Part shown: piece after piece, positions 20,500 through 31,559 of the stretch
How the letters are laid out: each line of letters starts with the position of its first letter
Position numbering within the stretch: the first letter of the stretch is position 1
Source: Maratus speciosus
Lineage: Eukaryota > Arthropoda > Arachnida > Araneae > Salticidae
Direction of reading: 5' to 3'
DNA length: 64,000 bases
Assembly (NCBI GenBank): GCA_963932465.1
Contig: OZ010791.1
Coordinates: 321,404,283 to 321,468,282 of the forward strand
Notes under the pieces: model-generated
Seen by the model: only the letters and a program-made list of their open reading frames with translations
Databases searched by the model: none
What the model was told of the DNA's origin: nothing
Position numbers and translations under genes: made by a program

Positions 20500-21430
20500 C
20501 ATATTTATTATTTCATTATCTTAACTATTTTAAAAGCTGTACTAATTATGTAAACTATGAAAGAAAAAAAGAAAATATCAGTATAAATGAAACAACTTTC
20601 TTCATTTCCCACAGCATGCAGAAAACATTATATTATTACTTTTTAACTGAATATTTTTGTTGAAAATAAAAATGCTGTCATGAGGCTTCGCATACTCAAC
20701 AATTTTTTTTTCCGCTGATAAAAATGTCTGTTTATTTATTTATTTATTTATTTTTAATTTTGCTACTAAACTCCATACCGCAGTTTATTGCATTGAGATG
20801 CTCAAAAATACATGTGCATGCATAGAAAAATTATGTTACATGTATACGTAAAAAATCAAAAAGTAAGTGAAGAAAATATAAACCCTTGTCTTGACTTATA
20901 TTTTCAGATAAAGCAGATAATTTAATTTTACGTACTTACGTCTTTTATACTTATTGAATTATAGTTCCATACATTTCTATTGTAACTCTTTTACAAATTT
21001 CTCTAAAAATTGTTGTGGGTTCATTGCAAAAAGGATGAAAGTGCCAGTTTGACTCTGCACAGTATATAACTATCAAAAGTCATGGCTGGTTTTCTAAAGT
21101 CTTAAATAAAGGAAAAGAATTATATTAATTTTTTTGAACTGAACATTTTTGTTTCAATACAAATAAAAATTTTATTGTAAAAGTCCGCATATTTAAGGAG
21201 GTTTTATCCTTTGATTTAAAAAATTCTTCTTTTCTTGTATTATATTATCTCACATTACAACACATCTTATTTTATTGCTTTAGAAAACTTAAAAAGACAC
21301 GAGAAGGTATACGAAATTTATGCTGGATATAGATTAACGATCAAAAAAGTAGGAGTAAAAGAACTTTTTCTCGGTTTGTACTTAGAGTCAAAGGAGAAAA
21401 TTTCAAATTTCCGATTGTAATTCTTTTTAA
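20500..21430 (+). repeat. Dispersed repeat F, copy 1
   Basis: Matches 31740-32160 in order: TTAACTATTTTAA(A/G)AGC, ACTAATTATGT.AACT, later TTTATT(G/A)CTT...AAAAGACACGAGA, ATTAACGATCAAAAAAGTAG and GAACTTTTTCTC. A (TTTA)n tract lies at about 20728-20755. The 61-aa frame at 21235-21420 lies in the conserved part but has frame breaks in the other copies, so it is not called a gene. Confidence 0.6.
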
Positions 21431-21481
21431 ACTCCTTTTTATGTGAAATTTAGGAGAAATTGCGTAGTATTTTGTTTTTGT

Positions 21482-21679
21482 TACTGTAAAAAATTGCAAC
21501 ATACTGTCTAGTCATTCGACAGTTATTATAGAAATCGGTTAATTAACTGTAATTGCACTCTCTTCTGACCATATTATGGCCAATTTTCTTGTTCAGATTG
21601 AGTTAAATTCCGGTTATGTAATAGCTTTTGCAAAAAGCGGTTAAAAGACTGGACAGTTTGGTACAAATTTTTTACAGTG
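21482..21679. mobile_element. MITE with inverted repeats, copy 2
   Basis: Left TACTGTAAAAAATTGCAACA then TACTGTCTAGTCATTC; right on the minus strand CACTGTAAAAAATTTGTACC then AAACTGTCCAGTCTTTT. ~35 bases match with few differences. It is related to 15046-15256. The CACTG-type end suggests a CMC-like superfamily, but the target duplication is unclear. Confidence 0.7.
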
Positions 21680-22039
21680 TTCTTTGCAAGATTTGTAATC
21701 CTCTTACTTTAACTTGACCGATGAATTTGAAAAAAGTTCAGGATCCTAAGAGTAAAGAAAGTCTCTAACAGACTTAAATGGTGGTGTAAATTCTTTATGT
21801 AATTAAAAACTAGATTCTGTTAGTTACTAGTACTGATTTTCAGCTTAAATACCAACTAAATGTAAGAACATTTCTGGTACACATCAGCCAAGTTATCTCG
21901 GGAAGACTATATCAAGATGGCAGAAATGACTCTGCTCAGTATATGAGTAACAAAATTTAATGTTTGATCATAAGAATACAGTGATTCCTTTGGCATCTAA
22001 ACTAAAGGTTTTTCTTAAGCTGAGAACATTAAAAATGTT
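21680..22039. other. Unassigned spacer
   Basis: No element or gene recognised. Confidence 0.4.
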
Positions 22040-22664
22040 TTAATTTATAATTTCTCTTATAAACTGAATTTTTTGAAGCGACGAACCGAAGATGAGGGAA
22101 GCTTCCAACGTATCCACTCCAATCTGACAATTAATTGAATAAAATACCTCGGAAACAACTCGATCAATTACAGTGAAACATACCTCAAATGTAGATCTTA
22201 GTAAGGCAAAGTTAATACTGTGCCCAATATTTGAAATCCTATCTGTGACCTGGGAATAAAAGTTCAATGTTCGAATAGGGACCCTATTGGTAATCCGAAT
22301 TTCTGCGTCAAAGTTGTACCGATTAATCGGTTTTCTGAAACACGTTGAACAATATTGCATTCAACATAGCAGTTTCCAACTAACGCTATCCATACGATTT
22401 ATAACAAACAATATCGCTGAAACATTTCATCTGATGTCAAAAGTCGACAACGTGGCTGTTTGCATTTATGAAAAGTTGCAAGAAATTGGAAAAACTGGTA
22501 CTTTTCTGAAAGCCATATGCATTAATTCCGTCCCAGTTATATAAAAAGCCCAGAAAATAACTTGAAAATTCAACTACTTGAATATACTCACGTTTTATTT
22601 TGCGTACAAAACTTTCGATTACATGCGCTATGTATAACGATAGCATCGACGAAATAATAGGCAT
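22040..22664 (-). other. Possible broken coding stretch, unrecognised
   Basis: Two minus-strand frames sit close together, 22437-22664 (75 aa, hydrophobic start MPIISSMLSLYIAHVIESF) and 22040-22360 (106 aa, ending LQKIQFIREIIN), separated by stops. An 85-aa plus-strand frame (22287-22544) overlaps. The region is less AT-rich than its surroundings and unlike the neighbouring repeats, which is why I list it. I recognise no motif. It could be an old gene fragment, an exon relic or chance. Confidence 0.25.
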
Positions 22665-23180
22665 AACTCATGCGCCGAATGAATCGTCTATTGGAATGCA
22701 GTTCCCGATAAACTTACAATGTGTATATTAATGAAGTTTGAGTCATACAGAACTTCAAAGCTTTATGAGGATAGTATGCTTAACATACCTTTTACATCTT
22801 TGTTCAGGAAAAGCGGTATTCCTTGCATCCAAACAAAAAAATTTCTGCCATATGCCATTATTGTTCTCTAATCTCAAGTGTTTAACTTGATAAAATCATA
22901 ATGAAATTATAGAAACGAATTCTCACTTGAACTGAAATATATCGGATGCTCACGTAAAAAAAAATTGTCTAATCTGTTATTTGTTTTACCCGTCCTTTAA
23001 CATCGATCATTTGCTAAAAATTAACTGAAAGAAACCATTTAGTTCAAAGCGCTTAGAGTTACATCCTTTTTACTTACCCATCATACGTACTATAAGTACG
23101 ACTTATAATCGTTTTAAAATCGAAAAAAAATTGACGAATTTACACGTTTCAGGCACTAGAGATTCCGAAAAACATATTTT
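22665..23180. other. Unassigned spacer
   Basis: No element or gene recognised. Confidence 0.4.
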
Positions 23181-23189
23181 TAGAAAAAA

Positions 23190-23400
23190 AACTGCAGTCC
23201 GTCTGTCTGTGTGTATGTGTGTCTTTGTTTCTGTAAACGCTCTATCTCCCGAACAAACTGAGAGAGAGACTTGAAATTTGGTGTGTACTTAGTATGTTAT
23301 AATGGAAAGAAGCTGATTTGAATATTAGTAACCTTGATTATCCGGAACTATTTTATCGGACCCTCGAAATTTTTGTTCTCCTAAAAGGAAGTCGGGTTTT
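23190..23400 (+). repeat. GTCT-tract module
   Basis: GTCCGTCTGTCTGTGTGTAT then ...CTCTATCTCCCGAACAAACT..GAGAGACTTGAAATTTGG. The order GTCT tract, ~40 bases, GAGACTTGAAATTT is shared with the minus strand of family A 3' ends (1085-1170, 60010-60075) and with 27087-27150. Confidence 0.5.
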
Positions 23401-23404
23401 TTTT

Positions 23405-23555
23405 AATTAATCTACCAAATGTCACTTAAAAATAATCAAATTTTTAAAATAATTCTAAAGGAGAATTATACAATATATATTTTTATTCAATTTTTTCTTA
23501 CCTATTTCATAAGCAAGAGTAATTATAGTCCAGGCAATAGAGACCGTATAGGTTT
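23405..23555 (+). repeat. 150-bp direct repeat carrying only the tip of the foldback element
   Basis: Near-identical to 24590-24740 (TTAATTAAT..CCAAATGTCACTTAAAAATAATC through TATAGTCCAGGCAATAGAGACCGTATAG). In the 24.6-kb copy the full foldback element continues from this point; here the sequence breaks off to unrelated DNA after ~28 bases of the terminal repeat. Confidence 0.8.
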
Positions 23556-24589
23556 ATAAAAATTTTCGTAATTGTTTATTTTAAGGACAGAATATAAAAG
23601 ACAATGAAAAAACTTAAATTTTGCATAAAGAATGAAGTTGATCGGATTATTAAGTTGCTGAGATATTTGCAATCACATTTTTCACACTCTTTGAATTTTC
23701 ACAACCCTATAGTTCATTCAAATTTCAATACAAATATATATTTTAATGGAATAGAGACCCAGTAAACTGTTGTTTAAGATGATTATCATTTTTGGAGTTA
23801 TAAGGATATTTCTTTTACGCAATTCGGTGCTACTTGATTATCCCCTCAACCAAAACACTATCGCCAAACTATAATATTAAATGCCAATAATGGCTTATCA
23901 TAAATGTCACATTCACTTGACATTAAACACATTAAACATGTTTGTTACGTCATTAAGGTATTTTTAATTCGACTTTTTATTTGTATTTTTATTAATCTTT
24001 TACTAATTTATTTGTTCTTTCGTTATTTAAAATAAAAATTATACCAATTTTGTGATTAGCTTGGCGATTTATATAATTTGTCGATATTGGTCGTCGGCAT
24101 AATCAAGTAGTACCCGCAATTCTGTAATAGAGCATTACTATGTATTAAAAATATTTAAATGTACGTATACATTTTATTTTGGAATTGCAATGCATTTATG
24201 AGTAGTTTACACATGTTTTATTTTCATACTTTATATTATGCATATCCATGATGGGTAAGTATTACGGTGGCCTTCAACAACTAGTTTCATATTACAATAA
24301 CTTCTGTATGACTTTTTTTAACTAAAACTGCAAGAATTTCCATCGCCTACATAATCCGTAGAAATTAGAGATTCTTACTTCTCTACATTTTATTTTTATG
24401 AAGCATTTTCTTTTGAAATTTTTATTATTATAATAAGATTAATAAAGACGCTATTCTCTACTTTCAGCTGTGGTATGATAATTTCTTTTAATTTCATAGA
24501 CACGGGCTAACTTCATGCATTTCAGTTACGATTTTGATTCAGCCTAGTTAACTCAAAAACTGTCGCAAACAACAAAGAAAGGATTTTTT
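23556..24589. other. Unassigned AT-rich spacer
   Basis: No element or gene recognised between the two direct repeats. Confidence 0.4.
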
Positions 24590-24712
24590 TTTAATTAATA
24601 TTCCAAATGTCACTTAAAAATAATCAAATTTTTAAAATAATTCTAAAGGAGAATTATACAATATATATTTTTATTCAATTTGTTCTTACCTATTTCATAA
24701 GCAGGAGTAATT

Positions 24713-26167
24713 ATAGTCCAGGCAATAGAGACCGTATAGGGGCTCTACCTAGCGAAATTCATGGTAGTTCTGGAAAAAGGCTTACTATATGTTTTTTGGG
24801 TCGCTGAATCCGAATTTTTAACTTCCCACTAAAATTTCCCCCGGTAACCCCCCCCCCCCCAAATTTTGGTAAAATGCTCCCCAAAAAAGGTTTTTATTAA
24901 AAAAATCAATTTTTTTATTGTTTTAGGGGAAAAGTATCTAGAAATTCAGAAAGTAGACAAAATTTGAAACAAATTAGATATATGACATTATGACTTAGGA
25001 TGAAAGGGAAGGGGGATCTGCTTCGGAACATGCGCGCGGTGCTGCGTGAACTAAGTTGCGCAATTCCGCTTAAACACTCACACGTTCACATTCGCCCTCC
25101 CATCTCCCCTCCGAACTTTCTCTATAAGGTTCACTTTAAGTTTTTTGGGTCGCCGAATCCGAAGTTTTAACTTACCCCCAAAATCCCCCCCCCCCAAATA
25201 GTTGTTTTTAACTTAAATTTCTTATTGTTTTAGGGGGGAAAGCATTACGAAATTCGGAAACTAGACAAAATTTGCAACAAATAGGGTGTATGGCATTATG
25301 ACGTAGGATGAACAAGGAGGGGGAGGGCTGCCTCTGAACATGCACTAAGTTCTGAAGTCCAGACAATAGGGCATTTTACCTGGAAAAATTAATACTACTT
25401 CTGGATTTCGACTCACTTTATGTTTTTTGGGTCGCTGAATCCGAATTTGTAACTTCCCACCAAAATGTCACCCGGCAACCCCCCAAAAAACTGATTTTTT
25501 GAAAAAATTTGGTTTTTGAGAAAAGCGCGCGTGGAATGTTACAAGGCAGCCCCATCTCTCCCCCTTTATCCTACGTCATAATGTCATGTATCCTATTTCT
25601 GGCAAATTTTGTCTAGTTTCTGAATTTCGTAATGCTTTTCCCCTAAAACAATAAGAAATTTAAGTTAATAACAACTATTTTGGGGGGGGGGGGGGGTTCG
25701 GGAAGGAAAATTTTGGGGGTAAGTTAAAAATTCGGATTCTGCGACCCAAAAAAACTTAAAGTAAACCTTATAAGGAAAGTTCGGAGGGGAGATGGGAGGG
25801 CGAATGTAAACGTGTGAGTTGTTAAGTGGAATTGCGCAACTTAGTCCACGCAGCACCGCGTGCATGTTCCGATGCAGATCCCCCCTTCCCTTTGATCCTA
25901 AGTCATAATGTCATCTATCTAATTTGTTGCAAATGTTGTCTACTTTCTGAATTTGTAGATATTTTTCCCCTAAAACAATAAAAAATTGATTTTTTTAATA
26001 AAAACCTTTTTGGGGGGAGCATTTTACCAAAGTTTGGGGAGGTTGCCGGGGGAAATTTTAGTGGGAAGTTACAAATTCGGATTCAGCGATCCCAAAAACA
26101 TAAAGTAAGACGATTTCCAGATCTACCATTAATTTTGCTAGGTAAAATTCTCTATTGCCTGGACTAT
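24713..26167. mobile_element. 1.46-kb foldback element with ~630-bp arms
   Basis: Left arm begins ATAGTCCAGGCAATAGAG at 24713; the right arm, read on the minus strand, begins ATAGTCCAGGCAATAGAG at 26167. Arms align nearly end to end (about 24713-25350 with 25540-26167), including GAATCCGAATTTTTAACTTC, CCCTAAAACAATAA and the GTGAACGTGTGAGTG-like blocks. Inside the arms a segment with TTTTTTGGGTCGC.GAATCC is tandemly repeated (24786, 25138, 25420 on plus; about 25710 and 26070 on minus). The centre (25358 onward) contains another copy of the terminal sequence (AGTCCAGACAATAGG), so the element grew by stacking units. C and G homopolymers at 24849 and 25681 sit in equivalent arm positions. No ORF. 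Confidence 0.88.
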
Positions 26168-26189
26168 TATGTAAATTTATAAAATAGCA

Positions 26190-26217
26190 AAAAATAAATA
26201 AATAAATAAATAAATTT
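26190..26217 (+). repeat. (AAAT)n microsatellite
   Basis: About six AAAT repeats directly beside the foldback element's right end. Confidence 0.9.
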
Positions 26218-26225
26218 TTATTAAA

Positions 26226-26341
26226 GCTGTTCGAAATCCAAAAGTGTTACTTTTTGACAGATTTCTGAATTCATTTATGTTCTAAAACTCGTGAAATTTG
26301 CAACTGTTCTTATTCGTAAACTATGTAATCGAATAGGCTTT

Positions 26342-26372
<31 letters not shown>

Positions 26373-26641
26373 TGCTAAAAGCAAAAGATCTTTCAAAAAA
26401 TACCTCATAGTGAGCATTGTGAACCGACTTCCCGACGGCAGTGAGAGAAATGAGTAAAACGTGACAAGCATCACTTATAACATGAAAATTAATTTATTTA
26501 CCAAAAAATAGAAACAAATTGCATAACTGTTCGTTTTCAAATCACCTCAATAGTCATGGCTGCCAATTTTATGTATTAACGTTTAAAAATGAGCAAGAAA
26601 GTTTCGCGGTGTTAAGCAAAGAATTTTAGAACAGCCTTAAA
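26226..26641 (-). mobile_element. MITE family with AAGGCTGTTCT ends, diverged copy
   Basis: On the minus strand it starts AAGGCTGTTCTAAAATTC (from 26641) and ends near a CGAACAGCTTT at 26226-26236. The order TTGCTCATTTTTAAACG matches the copy at 50095-50521. A T homopolymer at 26351-26373 interrupts it. Confidence 0.55.
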
Positions 26642-26769
26642 CAACTTTTTGCATTTTCAACAGAATTCGGTCAGGGGGGGGGGGGGGATCTAAAAAAATG
26701 AAGATAATAATTCTGTTAGAAAAAAGATGCCTTCTCGTGATATTTCCATGCGCAGCATTTATTTACCTA

Positions 26770-26975
26770 CAAAAGTCTGGTTTTCTTTTACCACATTAGC
26801 AGAGTTCATAAAACAACTTACTTTATTGCTTCGAGAAACACAAAAAGACAAGAGCGAGCATAATAAAATTACGTTATACGTGTATTAATGATCTAAAAGT
26901 AGAAGATAGCAAAAACCAAAGACAAAAAGATTCTCGGCTTGTTTAAGACAAAACAGAAATTTTAATGATAAAAAT
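26770..26975 (+). repeat. Dispersed repeat F, fragment
   Basis: GTCTGGTTTTCTTTTACCAC, CAGAGTTCATAAAACAACTT, ATTGCTTCGAGAAACACAAA match 31952-32030 in order. Confidence 0.75.
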
Positions 26976-27031
26976 ATTCATCTTATGGTTATCGTACATA
27001 ACAGTTTTTTGGAATCGAACGCTTTTATAAG

Positions 27032-27150
27032 TTTTTAGGGTTTCGTACTTAAAAAGTAAAAACGGAACCATTATAAGATTACTCCTGTGTCTGTCTGTCT
27101 GTCACAGCCTGTTTACTCGTAAACTATAGAAAGTGGAAACTTTAAATTGG
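27032..27150 (+). repeat. Terminal hairpin plus GTCT module
   Basis: TTTTTAGGGTTTCGTACTT then CGGAACC forms a short hairpin; ATTACTCCTGT, (GTCT)n, CACAG, and AAACTATAGAAAGTGGAAAC follow. The same order occurs on the minus strand at the 3' ends of family A: hairpin with GGGTTTCGT, CGCTCCTCTGTC, GTCT tract, CACAG, GAAACTATA, GGAGACTTGAAATT. So this is the 3' end of an element in minus orientation whose body was not recognised. Similar GTCY-bearing MITEs are known from insects (recollection). Confidence 0.55.
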
Positions 27151-28035
27151 TTGAAGTAATAAAGGATATTGACCCACATATTTCTAGATTATTAACCATT
27201 CACAAATATATTTAGGAAAATTGTAGAGGGCCGTATATCTTGTCAGGTATCGTGTGAAAGCTTTCGTAACGCCGAACTCAAAAAATACATTTCTTTTAAT
27301 TGTAGGTTTCAAATTTTCAGAGATATCGTCGAAAATGTAATGTAAAAATATGCCCAGCCCCTCTATTTCCGAATCTACTAAAACTAAAATTATAAAAAAT
27401 TAGAGGTATTAGAAGTTAATTTAAACCTTGCAGGAAAACTACAGCGATTACCCTAGATCACATAGAATTTGCGAAAATCACATTTTACCGTTGCAAACAA
27501 ATTTTGATTGGCAGGTGTTTAGCAAAGGAGTTGAGAAACGATGGAGTTACCTATCCGTCCCAGAAGTGTAAAAGGACAGTTGATAATGATTTTCGAAAAC
27601 AAATGTTGGTAATTAGCCGGAATATTTACCCTTAAAGACATGGACAGTTTGGACGTACATAAAGAGACGGCGACGTACTCTATGCGCCCTTGGCTTTTAA
27701 GGCCTAGATAACAAATTTTAATGATATATTTCTTAATGCAATGCCCAATTATTAATTCATATATTGCGGAACCCTCTGTGCTAGACACTCACACTTGACC
27801 CATTATTTTCTTTTGTTATAATATGTAGAAGAATTTTCTGTTTCCATTTCTGTATCTAACGACCGTAATTACTTTTGTAGAAGATATATGTATCCTAAAC
27901 TCATTAATATTAATTAGTGCCATCAGAAAATTTATGAAAGTTCTGTGTAAAGGCAATCAAGTATTAACGATGCTCTATCATACAATATCCCCAATATATG
28001 GTTAAATATTCTGAAAACTTAAACACTCTGTAATT
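27151..28035. other. Unassigned AT-rich spacer
   Basis: No repeat family seen. The 89-aa minus-strand frame at 27519-27788 shows no motif I recognise. Confidence 0.4.
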
Positions 28036-28039
28036 TTCA

Positions 28040-28450
28040 TCAGATTTTAACAGAAGCATTACTTCTACTACTTTCCAGTTACCCATTTAAAAAGGAGTTA
28101 CGTATGTAAACAAAGTGATACATTAAAATAAATAGAACGGCAGCTAAATATTTTTTCTCTAAACAAGTTTAATACTAAAGATTTCTACTTCTACTATTGT
28201 CTAACTAAGCATTTAAAACAAGGTGATGTATAAGAACAATGTGGCGTATTAAAAATGAATGGAACGGCAGTTAAACATTTTCCTCTACACTAGTTTAATC
28301 CGAAGTACTACTACTGCTACTTCCATGTATTTTAAGAATTTTAGACTCTGCCATTTCAAGCGAAGTGACGTATTTGAATGAATGGAACGTCCGGTGAATG
28401 AAAATATTCCCTGACGATGGGGGCGAGTTTGCAGACCGAAAATAATCGGA
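28040..28450 (+). repeat. Three ~124-bp tandem units ending in a PLE-like tail
   Basis: AA(T/C)GGCAG(C/T)TAAA(T/C)ATTTT-type blocks recur at about 28127 and 28252, then GAATGGAACGTCCGG at 28376; CTACTTC.ACTA strings precede each. The last unit runs into CCCTGACGATGGGGGCGAG and CAGACCGAAAATAATCGG, which has the CTGA.GA...CGAAA order of PLE or hammerhead-bearing tails. No coding remnant is adjacent. Confidence 0.5.
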
Positions 28451-29185
28451 AATGTAAATAAAATGTATATTTTTAAACTTGTAACATCTGTATTATTATT
28501 ATTTGTCCCGTTTTACGTAAACTGTAAACTTTTTAAAGATCATGTTATGTAGTTTATAATTTGATCACGGTGGAATATTGCATTCCGTCTTATGACTTTA
28601 TTTACTTTTAGTCTACAATATTAATTTTACAAAAAATGACAGAAAAAACTGACACGGAATGTGTTAATAAATAGTCGTAAAATGTTCTTCTAAACGTCAA
28701 ATACCACTCTGTGGATGGTACTCCCCACGTTGTGAACCACTGCATTAGACGAGTTATGTAGTTTAACAGACATTAACTTAATAATAATAGCAGTCTTGCC
28801 AAGTACAAAATATTGAAAAGCTCCTCCACTTTTGGTCTAAAACCTTCTCGACAGATTCAATTTGGTTGCAAGTATGTCGCTATTTTGCAGCTTCTGAAAT
28901 ACCAAGATTAAATTAAACACATGCATTTATCGTATTTCTAAGTGTATAAGACATTCCGTTTTATGGGACGCACCACAAAATTTAATACATTTTTAATAGA
29001 AATATCGATAAACATGCTTTAATATTACTTATTTGGTAATTTTTAACAGTTAAATTAAGCTATTTATTTAAATGGAAGAATTATATCGCCTAAACTTACA
29101 CTTAAAAATTGTTTAATGTTAGAACTTAAGTAATTTAAAAATATCTAATTAGAAGAATTAATCTAAAATCGTACACATTTGTAAA
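28451..29185. other. Unassigned AT-rich spacer
   Basis: No element or gene recognised. Confidence 0.4.
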
Positions 29186-29188
29186 ACT

Positions 29189-29760
29189 TTCCAACAAACT
29201 TGAAAAATGTTTATGAATTCGGTTCGTCTGACTGTCTGTCCGTTCTCTAGATCTCATAAAAATACTCGGATCGGCAAGTAATTTTTATACGTTATTGAAT
29301 TAAGCACAGAGTGTGTGGTATTGAAATTGAAGTGTGTGGCATTTATAGCTCGTTTACAAAGTCACACAAAATAATTCCGTTACATTACGGCGAAGAAAGA
29401 AAATACTTTATGGTGCATTTTATTGTTGTTACGATAGTTGAAGCACAGCTGTATTTATAGGCAGAACTGAGGTAGATTACAACATGCTTTCTCAAAAGTA
29501 TAAAATAAGTGGAATATATAGTTCGTTTACAGGATCGTAGAAAAGAATTTCATTACTTTCGGAACTAAAGGAAAAATTGGTTGTGATGGTACATCTTAAT
29601 GTCGTTAAGATACTTCAAACATAATGAAATTAAAAATTAGCAACTGAACTACATTTCAACAAGTTTTCAGTAGATTAAGGCGTGCTTCCTCATATCGTAT
29701 TATTTAAATCACAGCATCGTGTTATTAAATTTACATCATTTACAAAGAGCCCAAAATATT
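29189..29760 (+). repeat. Family R copy with intact head
   Basis: TTTCCAACAAACTTGAAAAA, GTTTATGAATTCGGTTCGTC, a GTCT tract, then GTGTGTGGTATTGAAATTGA and a unit with CACACAAAATAATTCCGTTA. A second unit (TTTACAGGATCGTAGAAAAG) starts near 29526. Confidence 0.7.
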
Positions 29761-29789
29761 TCGGTTACCGAACCGACTATCATTAATAA

Positions 29790-30763
29790 CACTAGCTTGC
29801 AAAATTTGGGCTGTGTCATGTTTTCTAGCTTTTGATTATTGATTCTTGTGTATTTTTTGGCGCTGAATCGAAAAATGACTTCCATTTTTAACCATCAGAT
29901 CAGAAATTTTCGCAAATCGTAAATTTCAAAAATAAAAGTAAGAAAAATAGCGATAATCTGATACTATAAAATAGATGTGTGGTCGTGTTTTTTAACTTTT
30001 CATAATTGATTCTTATGTATTTTGTAGCGGTAAATCTGAAAGCGACTTTCATTTTTTTACCATCACATTAGCATTTTTCGAAATCGCAATTTTTTTTATT
30101 TTTAAGAAGTCGAAATATTGCGAAAATCTGATACTAAAAAATAGACGTAATTTTTTTTTCATAATAACTTATTCATTTTTTGACTTATAGTACGCATTTT
30201 TTACAAATAAACCTGTAAAATATTGTGTATTTAAAATCCTTACAATTTTATTCCATGTATGGAAGTTTCTTTGGACCTCCCATGCTCTTCCTCGCGCTTT
30301 ACCTTTCATATTCTCTATGCGGTTCATCTCGATGTAATATCTAGCAGAAGTCCGCAATCATCGTAAGCTGTTTAATGGAATCACCCACACAATCTCGTAA
30401 AGGTTAATTACGTCTAAGGTGGTTCCCCAATCAACTCTAAAGTTGAATACTACATATATACACAGCGTCAAAGAACTCCCTTAACTTTACCTCATCAGAC
30501 ACCTGTTTTTAGAACAGTTTAGCTGTAAGAATCCAAAGCATAAGCCAAAAAATTGAATAAATTGTTATGAAAAAGAGTTTTACATTTATTTTATAGTATT
30601 AGATTTTCGCTATTTTTTTTACTTTTTAACTTTATACTTTACGATTTGCGGAAAGTTCTGACATGTTGATTAAAGCTGAAGGTCATTTTCGCTATTAGTG
30701 CTAAAAAAATACATATAAATCAAATATCAGAAATAAAAAACACAACCATCACAGGCTTGTGTA
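29790..30763. mobile_element. Palindromic CACTA-like element, copy 1
   Basis: Starts CACTAGCTTGCAAAATTTGG at 29790 and ends ...CACAGGCTTGTG at 30763; both ends are flanked by TAA (29787-29789 and 30764-30766), a 3-bp duplication as in CACTA/CMC transposons. Arms contain tandem ~172-bp units with GCTGAATC.GAAA.TGAC (29862, 30034) and their inverted forms (from about 30590). A central module (GGCTTATGC, TCTTACAGCTAAAC on the minus strand) separates the arms. No transposase; the 62-aa minus frame at 30169-30357 is not recognisable. Confidence 0.75.
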
Positions 30764-30779
30764 ATTCATGGAAACAAGT

Positions 30780-31100
30780 TTTTCTCTGTGGTATTCATTT
30801 TTATACTTGTCTCATTATTAGTGAATACGCAACGTGAATAAATTGTACAGATCATTTACAGGACTGTACGAGAGAATTCCTGAACTTTACTGCTTATGGA
30901 CAGCAATTGCTGAAAATGGACTTCTAATACGTTACGTGTTTTTTTTTTTAACTATTTATTTAGAAGTCACATTTCATTATATGTAAAAATGAATATTCTT
31001 AATGATATTCTGTTACTGTTGGAACGTGTTTCATAATATGTAACTGAATGATGATTTTTCGTTCTAGCTACAATTAAATATGGTGTTAAACGGTATTCAG
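30780..31100 (+). repeat. Family R fragment
   Basis: TTACAGGACTGTACGAGAGA with ATTCC follows at 30857, GCTTATGGACAGCAATTGCT, and GTTGGAACGTGTTTCATAAT at 31016 match units at 8466-8640. Confidence 0.6.
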
Positions 31101-31559
31101 TTAAATTATGTTGGTCAATGTATCTATTAAATCAAATTGGTTATGTTGGCCAATGAAACTATTAATAAAGTGCTAACAAAATCTTAAAAAGCAATACACA
31201 AACATGTGGAATACCAGAGAGTGCGAAAGAAAATATCTGTACCTTTATTGCATAAGACTCAATCTCCCCTCCGCCCACCCTCCTGCCGACAGACGAATTT
31301 AAAAAACAAAAAAGGGCGTCGTATACAAGAAAATATAGGCGATAAATATTTCATTATTATTAGATTGTATTTTACAAGTAGGTTTAACTTCCTAGCTATT
31401 CCAATACATTTGTCACATGTTATTTCTTTTCTAATAAAGTGAAATATGCATGAATTGTGGTAATTTTAGCCTTAAAAATCATAGAGTTACACAGAGCTTC
31501 TTGTTAAATTCAAACTGTGTTATTAATCTAACACTGTCAAGTAACACTTTAATATAGTT

